A DNA stretch of 64,000 nt, taken from assembly GCF_004217545.1 (NCBI RefSeq), contig NZ_SHKY01000001.1, positions 5,890,001 through 5,954,000 on the forward strand, in the 5' to 3' direction. How positions within the stretch are numbered: the first letter of the stretch is position 1; each line of letters opens with the position of its first letter. This DNA comes from Krasilnikovia cinnamomea. GTDB lineage: Bacteria > Actinomycetota > Actinomycetes > Mycobacteriales > Micromonosporaceae. Shown one piece after another: positions 59,601 to 64,000 of this stretch. Below the pieces are notes generated by a model. It ran no database searches and had not been told where the DNA came from. It saw nothing but the letters and a program-made list of their open reading frames with translations. Both the position numbers and the translations under genes were made by a program.

Positions 59601-62600
59601 GCAACTCCGTGCCGGGCTGCCTCGCTGCGCAGGGCTTCGACCGCCGCCTGCGTGTCGATCCCGCGAACGAGCGCCGCGAGACCCGCTGAGGAGCCGTACC
59701 ACCGCGGCAGGTGCCATGGCGGCGAGCCGGGCGGGGCGTACGCCGGTGAGCCGTCCACCGAGTGCGCGGGCAGCAGGCCCTCGGATCGGGCGTCCTCGGC
59801 GAGGACCCGCAACAGGACGCCGTCGGGCGACGAGACGCTGCGGCCCGCGTACCGGGGCGCGGAGAACGACGGCCGCCCCGGCTGCGCGGCTCTCCGGCGG
59901 GCGAGTGCCTCGACCGGTCCGCTCAGCAGCCGTCCGGTGTCGGCGAGCCAGCCGGTGCGCCGGGCCACCGCGTGGACGTGGTGAGTGGCGGAGGTCCGGA
60001 CCACGACCGTCGGCCGGGACACGCGCTGTCCCCGGGTGACGCCCACCGTGAGGTTCGTGCCGGCCCCGATGGACGAGCCCCGGTGGTAGCCGGCGCTGGC
60101 GCTGCCGCCGAGCACCGCGCCGCCGACCACGCCGACCGTACCGGCTGCCGGTGGGGGACCGACCGCGCGCCCGTAGGACGCGGAGGCCGTCAACCGCCAC
60201 AGCGACCGGGTCCGGCCGGTGGAGGTGCCGAGCACGGTCTCCATCCCGTACCGGTACACCAGCGGGACGGCCCGGGTGGGCCGGGTCACCAGGGCAGTGC
60301 GGCCGGGATCGATCTCGCTCTCCACCACCAGTGTGGCCACGCGATCGGTGAACGCGCCGACGCCGAACAGCCCGGCCGTGGTGGCGCCGCCGGACAGGTA
60401 CCTCGGCAGGTCCGTGACGGCGCGCAGCGGGGACAGCTCCTCCTCGACCGCGTCGTGGGCCGCACCGCCCGGCCGCTGGAAATCCCAGCGGCCGCCGGTG
60501 ACCTCGCCGAGCACCTGGTGCGCCTGGGCGGTCAACAGTCCGGTGTCGGCCACCGCGAGCACGTCGTACGGGCGGCGCAGCAGGGGGATGTCGCGGCGCG
60601 GCCGTACCGGCGCTCCGGCCAGCAGCCGGCTGCGATTCGGGTCGGCGTCCGCGATGGCCCGTACGGTCGGGGCGGTCCGGCCGGGCACCGGCTCGCCCGC
60701 GGCGAGCGCCGCCGGGCTGAGCACGTGGAGCCGGCCGCTGACCGGATCGGCGGCCGAGACCAGGTCCCGGGCCCGGGTACGCGCGACGACCGCGTCGCGC
60801 AGGACGTACCGGTGCCGCGGTGTCGAGACCAGCTCCGACGACAGGTCCAGCCGGTAGCTCCAGTGGTGCGCGCCGGCCTCCGGTGTGCGGGCGGTGGTGG
60901 ACGACGTGGAGTATCCGATGTCGGCACTCCAGGTGTGCTGCCACACCCGCCGGGCCCGGGCGGCGACGTCCAGACCCTTGGCCACCGCGGCCGACGCCTC
61001 CGGACCGGCGTCCCGCGTGGCGGAAACCGTGTGGGTCGCGCCCAGCCGGGTGGTCCGGGACACCTCCGACAGCGGCCGGCGATCGATGACGGTGCCCTCG
61101 AAGCGGCGTTCGCTCAGCCGCGCCCGGATCACCACGCGGGCGTTGCGGTCGATGAGGCCGCCGCCTTCCAACGCGACGGACCAGCCGCCGGGCTGACCGG
61201 CCCGGTCCAGCCGGGCGAGGACCGCATCGTGGTCCAGCTCCGCTCGCAGCCGCGCCAGGTTGCGCCGCGCCCGGTCGTTTCCGGTGCCGCTGAGCGGTCC
61301 GGCGATCAGGTCCGGGTGAGCTGCGTGCAGGGCCGCAACGGTCCGCTCGGCGAACTCGGCCACCACCTCCGCCTGGCCGCCGGGCTCCGCCGGCACCAGC
61401 TCGATCGGCTGGGCGGTGGTGCCCAGCCCGAACGGGGCGTCGACCGTCAGGTTCGCGGGTGGCCCGGGTTCGGCCAGCGCGGCGGCGGGGCGGTTCTCCG
61501 GGGCCCAGCCGGCGAGCCGCCGGGCGTCGGCGGCGCCGAGGCGCAGCAGCGCCCGCCCACCGGGGATCCGCTGGGTGGCACCCGTTTCGGCGTTGCCGAT
61601 GTCGAGCGCGAAGCTGACGTCGTACCGTCCGGTCGGCCCGGCGGTCCGCGTGGCGCCGCGCCGGGCGGCGGTGCCCCCGAGCGTCGTGGTCGCGGCGGCC
61701 GACCGGGCCGCCCGCAGTCCCGCTCCCGCGCGGCCGCGGCCGCCCGGGGCCTGGAACGTGCCGCCGGCGAACAGGCTCCCCTCCACGGTGCGGGCGCCGG
61801 TGAGCCCGCGGGTGTGCGTGCCGCTGGTCGTCACCGCCACGTCCAGGCCGACCTCCGGGTCTGCGCCCACCAGCTCCGCGGTGACCGGTACGGCGCGCAG
61901 CCGGGCCAGCGTGCCCGGCACCGTCCACCATCCCTGCAGCATGTCGGGGAGGTGCTGGCGCAGCCCGTTCGAGCTCAGGTGCCGGTGCAGGTCCGCGATG
62001 CCGGTGGGGTGCAGGCCGGGGAACAGGTCGGCGGCGAAGTCCTCGAAGCGCCGGCCGGTGTGCTGCGTCAGCCGCGCGTGGACCGGCTCGACGCCCTCGA
62101 CGGCGGGCGTGCGGAACCTGTGGCCGTCGGCGAAGCTCAGCACGGTGGGTAGCCGGTGCGCGGGTGGTCGCGGCGCGGTGACGCTGTCGGGCAGCCACAG
62201 CTCCAGTCCACTGCGGACGGCGAACGTCACGGCCGCGGTGGTCTCGCCGTCCGGGCCGGTGCGGGTCGCCATGTAGAACACGTCGTCGACGTGCAGGTGG
62301 GTGGAGGTATCGGCGCTGACCGTCCAGGAGCGGCCGATCGCCGACTGCCAGCCGTAGCGGTAACCGCGGTCGGCGGACACCCGGACGCCGATCTCCCCGA
62401 GCCCGCCGAGCACCAGGGCGGGACCGACCGAGACGGAGGCGCCGAGCGCCCGCTGGTCCGCCAGGGACACCGACCGGGTACCGGTCCTGGTGCGCTCGCC
62501 CGAGCGGGACGTGCCCGTGACGGTTGCGGTGCCCGCGTGATCCGGCGGGTGGTGCCGCTCCCAGTTGCCGTACGCGGCGATCCGGGTCTCGACCAGGTGG

Positions 62601-64000
62601 GCGCCACCGCCGTCGGGAAGCGACAGCGCGTGCCCGTCCCCGGTGAAGTCCTGCGGCTGGTGGCGCAGCGCCAGCGTGAGTGTGTCCTGCGCCTCGGACG
62701 GCAGGTCGAGCGCGGCGCCGATGCGTGCCGCGACCTCGTCGGGCAGGCGCAGGCCCAGCACTCCGGAGGACAGCAGCCACCGCGGGTCGTCGGGCATCCG
62801 GCTGCCGTCGGCGAAACGTACGGCAGGTGTGCTGTCGGGAGCCGGCGCGTCGTCGTCCAGCCGGGGCGTACGGTCCGTCCCGGCCCGGCCGACCGCCGGG
62901 TCCCCGCCGGTGGCCGGATTCTCGAAGCCGGCGCCGACGAGCCGCCCGGTATGGTCGCGCAGCGCCACCGCCCGCCCGCCCGCCTGGCCGTCCGGGGTGA
63001 GTGGGGGAGCGTGGGACCAGGTCTGCGGGCCGGGGTTCGGCGGTGGGGGATGCGGATTACGCATGTAGCTGTCGAGCACCTGGACCAGGCCCGTCGACAC
63101 GTCCCCGGCGGTGGCGGTGGCGGGGAATCGTCCGTTCGCCCAGTCGAGGAAGGTCGGGGCGATGCCGAGCAGTCCCACGTTGAGCCGCCGGTCGACCGGG
63201 CGGGTCTGCTGCCGTTGCCACTCCTCGAAGTACGGGCGGTCGACCTCGTAGGTGTCGGCGATCTGGGTGAGCAGGTCGGCCACCTCCCGGCCGACCGGAA
63301 TGGTGCCCGTCGGCTGGAACTCGCCCAGCACCTCACGAAGGGTGCCCACGATGCGCCGGTAGTCGCGGTTGCGGGACCGGGCGAGGCGGGCGTCGAGCCG
63401 TGTGGTCACGTCGCCCAGGAACGCGAGGGCGTCCGTGTCGCTGCGGCCGGCGACCCACCCGGCCATTCCCCGCAGCTCGTTCTGGTACGTGTTGATCAGG
63501 GTGTTCTCGTAGCCGGGGCCGCCCCACAGGTTGTGCGGGTTGCTGTTGAGCGTCCGCAGGCTGTCGGCGATCAGGTCCTCCAGTCCGGGGGTGGATGCGG
63601 TGCCGTCGTTGGCCGCCGGTGGGCGGGGCGGGCCGTACACATTGAGGAACGCCTGGAACAGGTCGGTCAGGTGTTGCCGCGCGGCGGCCTGCGCTCCGGC
63701 GGTGGCGGCCCGGTCGAGGATCTGGTTGACGGCGTTCTGCACGGCGCCGCTGATGCTGTGCCAGGCGATGATGTGCCGCCGGTGGAAGGTGCTCGCCATG
63801 CCGGGCAGGTTGCGTGCCACCTCGGTGAACGCCGGGCGGCCCTGCACCACGATCCGCCCGCCGTCGGTCCGGACGACCAGGGTGTCGGCCCCGGACCCGC
63901 GCGAGTACGGCAGCTGTTGGCGGGCCCAGTTCAGGGCCGCGTTCACCTCGGGTTCGGCGAGCACGGTGTCGAGCGGGATCTCCCGGTTCCGCACACCCAG
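56678..64000 (-). CDS. Giant polymorphic toxin-like protein, 3' part (5' end outside window)
   Basis: About 2440 codons are visible, open at the window edge. Numbering runs from a GTG at 63994, which is probably internal. The first ~330 residues are helical. Residues ~330-1900 are a long beta-rich repeat region (Gly, Thr, Arg, Val rich). Residues ~1975-2070 form a charged coiled coil. Residues ~2100-2320 resemble an OTU cysteine protease: DSFLYALHQ (2137 on) at the nucleophile position and DGHYRVV (His2295). The nucleophile is Ser2138, not Cys. Similar giant proteins occur beside T7SS genes in actinomycetes. No toxin domain with a full active site was recognised. Confidence 0.7.
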   Translation of the reverse strand: MGVRNREIPLDTVLAEPEVNAALNWARQQLPYSRGSGADTLVVRTDGGRIVVQGRPAFTEVARNLPGMASTFHRRHIIAWHSISGAVQNAVNQILDRAATAGAQAAARQHLTDLFQAFLNVYGPPRPPAANDGTASTPGLEDLIADSLRTLNSNPHNLWGGPGYENTLINTYQNELRGMAGWVAGRSDTDALAFLGDVTTRLDARLARSRNRDYRRIVGTLREVLGEFQPTGTIPVGREVADLLTQIADTYEVDRPYFEEWQRQQTRPVDRRLNVGLLGIAPTFLDWANGRFPATATAGDVSTGLVQVLDSYMRNPHPPPPNPGPQTWSHAPPLTPDGQAGGRAVALRDHTGRLVGAGFENPATGGDPAVGRAGTDRTPRLDDDAPAPDSTPAVRFADGSRMPDDPRWLLSSGVLGLRLPDEVAARIGAALDLPSEAQDTLTLALRHQPQDFTGDGHALSLPDGGGAHLVETRIAAYGNWERHHPPDHAGTATVTGTSRSGERTRTGTRSVSLADQRALGASVSVGPALVLGGLGEIGVRVSADRGYRYGWQSAIGRSWTVSADTSTHLHVDDVFYMATRTGPDGETTAAVTFAVRSGLELWLPDSVTAPRPPAHRLPTVLSFADGHRFRTPAVEGVEPVHARLTQHTGRRFEDFAADLFPGLHPTGIADLHRHLSSNGLRQHLPDMLQGWWTVPGTLARLRAVPVTAELVGADPEVGLDVAVTTSGTHTRGLTGARTVEGSLFAGGTFQAPGGRGRAGAGLRAARSAAATTTLGGTAARRGATRTAGPTGRYDVSFALDIGNAETGATQRIPGGRALLRLGAADARRLAGWAPENRPAAALAEPGPPANLTVDAPFGLGTTAQPIELVPAEPGGQAEVVAEFAERTVAALHAAHPDLIAGPLSGTGNDRARRNLARLRAELDHDAVLARLDRAGQPGGWSVALEGGGLIDRNARVVIRARLSERRFEGTVIDRRPLSEVSRTTRLGATHTVSATRDAGPEASAAVAKGLDVAARARRVWQHTWSADIGYSTSSTTARTPEAGAHHWSYRLDLSSELVSTPRHRYVLRDAVVARTRARDLVSAADPVSGRLHVLSPAALAAGEPVPGRTAPTVRAIADADPNRSRLLAGAPVRPRRDIPLLRRPYDVLAVADTGLLTAQAHQVLGEVTGGRWDFQRPGGAAHDAVEEELSPLRAVTDLPRYLSGGATTAGLFGVGAFTDRVATLVVESEIDPGRTALVTRPTRAVPLVYRYGMETVLGTSTGRTRSLWRLTASASYGRAVGPPPAAGTVGVVGGAVLGGSASAGYHRGSSIGAGTNLTVGVTRGQRVSRPTVVVRTSATHHVHAVARRTGWLADTGRLLSGPVEALARRRAAQPGRPSFSAPRYAGRSVSSPDGVLLRVLAEDARSEGLLPAHSVDGSPAYAPPGSPPWHLPRWYGSSAGLAALVRGIDTQAAVEALRSEAARHGVAHLSSTDPLRDLRGSLDQILTALSEPASRSMADVMNRHGVTLRVERSGLLRLAHGRVTVELLRDGAPRFTGLEYGVELSESIAVTATTQRSSGDVSGRSWGFELRGGTGPGDGAVRNLRAGIGGSGGFESARTTGESRSWSRAAELAATGPTATFAGPLTMRITADLGDTRLVASAPAGVAEERIPLSSTVPDPGGPPQQRPDTVVTWPQYPPAGPAGDETPLGELLAAWRSDPDALTLPPGAFTAHVGSVADLRTAAELAVRVTTLRPQDRPGAALDPHSAPGLPRMLAPGQPAAELLVGALSDPVLRGTLPSLAAAATPESSPLRVELPANGVLGGRDVLLHAFARLRRTGAQLLTVADGVTLVGLVPPGAESRDRLALRQGAERSAGAVDGAGITPAGGAVLRIPGANVDVGTGLSTVLGADPLAHDTGETRSSGETSAVTLGPERALLFRLPADWWLVAQVTGGDPWRATPPVVAQVAAGVHVWLTFGQARELRLIDDDTFPTGVATAWDAVRDTADTWTGHASRYDDVRNHLDVAAREYEQARDGYEQARAEDRRAAEDALRARRDHLAATLHDLRTARHAAVRSGAGLRAARRAADALTAWYFPPPGERTGTPPPAWASAAEPDLGVPEVAVRYRRPQSDGTGDNTDELIAPGGGVVRIVGGWPARDSFLYALHQATTASPPTSGWMSGMRDRLADQLRAMSATDTWAGFFAPDREERFDAAEVRRAGVPLDDRAGREFADTSLVPDAVDLADLPEVRGRLAAESVLRGANGPGGHTGGDLAPVAAAVVLGRTVRVIRADLGFQDFGESPAGSDPAVVLYVEDGHYRVVLPTDRSHAEEAGSWQVTAGAGRVTAPDGRTGFELGTGLPDLVDAVAAGIARLDPDLHLRLGMTGAVGLADAIRAAGAGVAADLDAWMGAVGRTFGVPLTVVLPDGRAWHAGPRDGERVIVVLESGSWHPAWPSERADGG

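Overview
The window is high-GC (strong G/C bias at third codon positions), gene-dense DNA from an actinomycete. The gene families suggest Micromonosporaceae (Actinoplanes- or Dactylosporangium-like), but that is an inference. I saw no rRNA, tRNA, CRISPR array, integrase or insertion sequence.

Left flank (1-8.8 kb). A minus-strand hypothetical gene precedes the first 94 codons of a probable cation P-type ATPase that runs off the window. A secreted HAD acid phosphatase follows. Next is a compact GNAT plus nicotianamine-synthase-like operon. Its promoter carries a Zur-like inverted repeat over the -35 and appears to start a leaderless small ORF. Then come an amidohydrolase, a decayed stretch, an AraC regulator and an XRE/NB-ARC/TPR regulator.

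Type VII secretion island (8.9-35.6 kb). EccC and a beta-helix/tandem-AAA EccA-like ATPase read leftward. EccD, EccB, two WXG100 proteins, other small WXG/EspC-like proteins, a YbaB-like protein and a 2800-residue effector read rightward. The effector joins a WXG-like N-terminus to a TIKI/EreA-like domain, two papain-fold domains, an OmpA-like segment, a DXD glycosyltransferase and a C-terminal nitrilase-fold domain, and an Imm35-like gene follows it. A convergent minus-strand operon encodes an ART-like protein, a response regulator with a degenerate receiver, and a membrane-anchored golvesin-like protein. Neither mycosin nor EccE is present in the window.

Stress region (35.8-46.1 kb). This holds a secreted beta-propeller-like protein, PrsW, a DUF1931 histone-fold protein, a Cys-rich copper-binding protein, two paralogous triple-BON proteins, a hemerythrin fusion, a metzincin-like protease, DUF2267, a truncated DsbA, a general stress protein, an aldo/keto reductase and Hsp20. 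An identical-spacing inverted repeat, GGGTGAG-N5-CTCAYCC, lies 79-101 nt upstream of both BON genes and of hsp20, suggesting one regulon.

Right flank (46.3-64 kb). A LuxR-family LAL regulator and two overlapping BTAD/AfsR-type regulators come first; the upstream one is C-terminally truncated. Four 11-bp-spaced heptamers lie upstream of the BTAD pair. A membrane-anchored ricin-B lectin protein, a T7SS-associated SseB-like protein and the 3' 7.3 kb of a second giant polymorphic protein follow. That protein ends in an OTU-like domain in which the catalytic Cys appears to be Ser.
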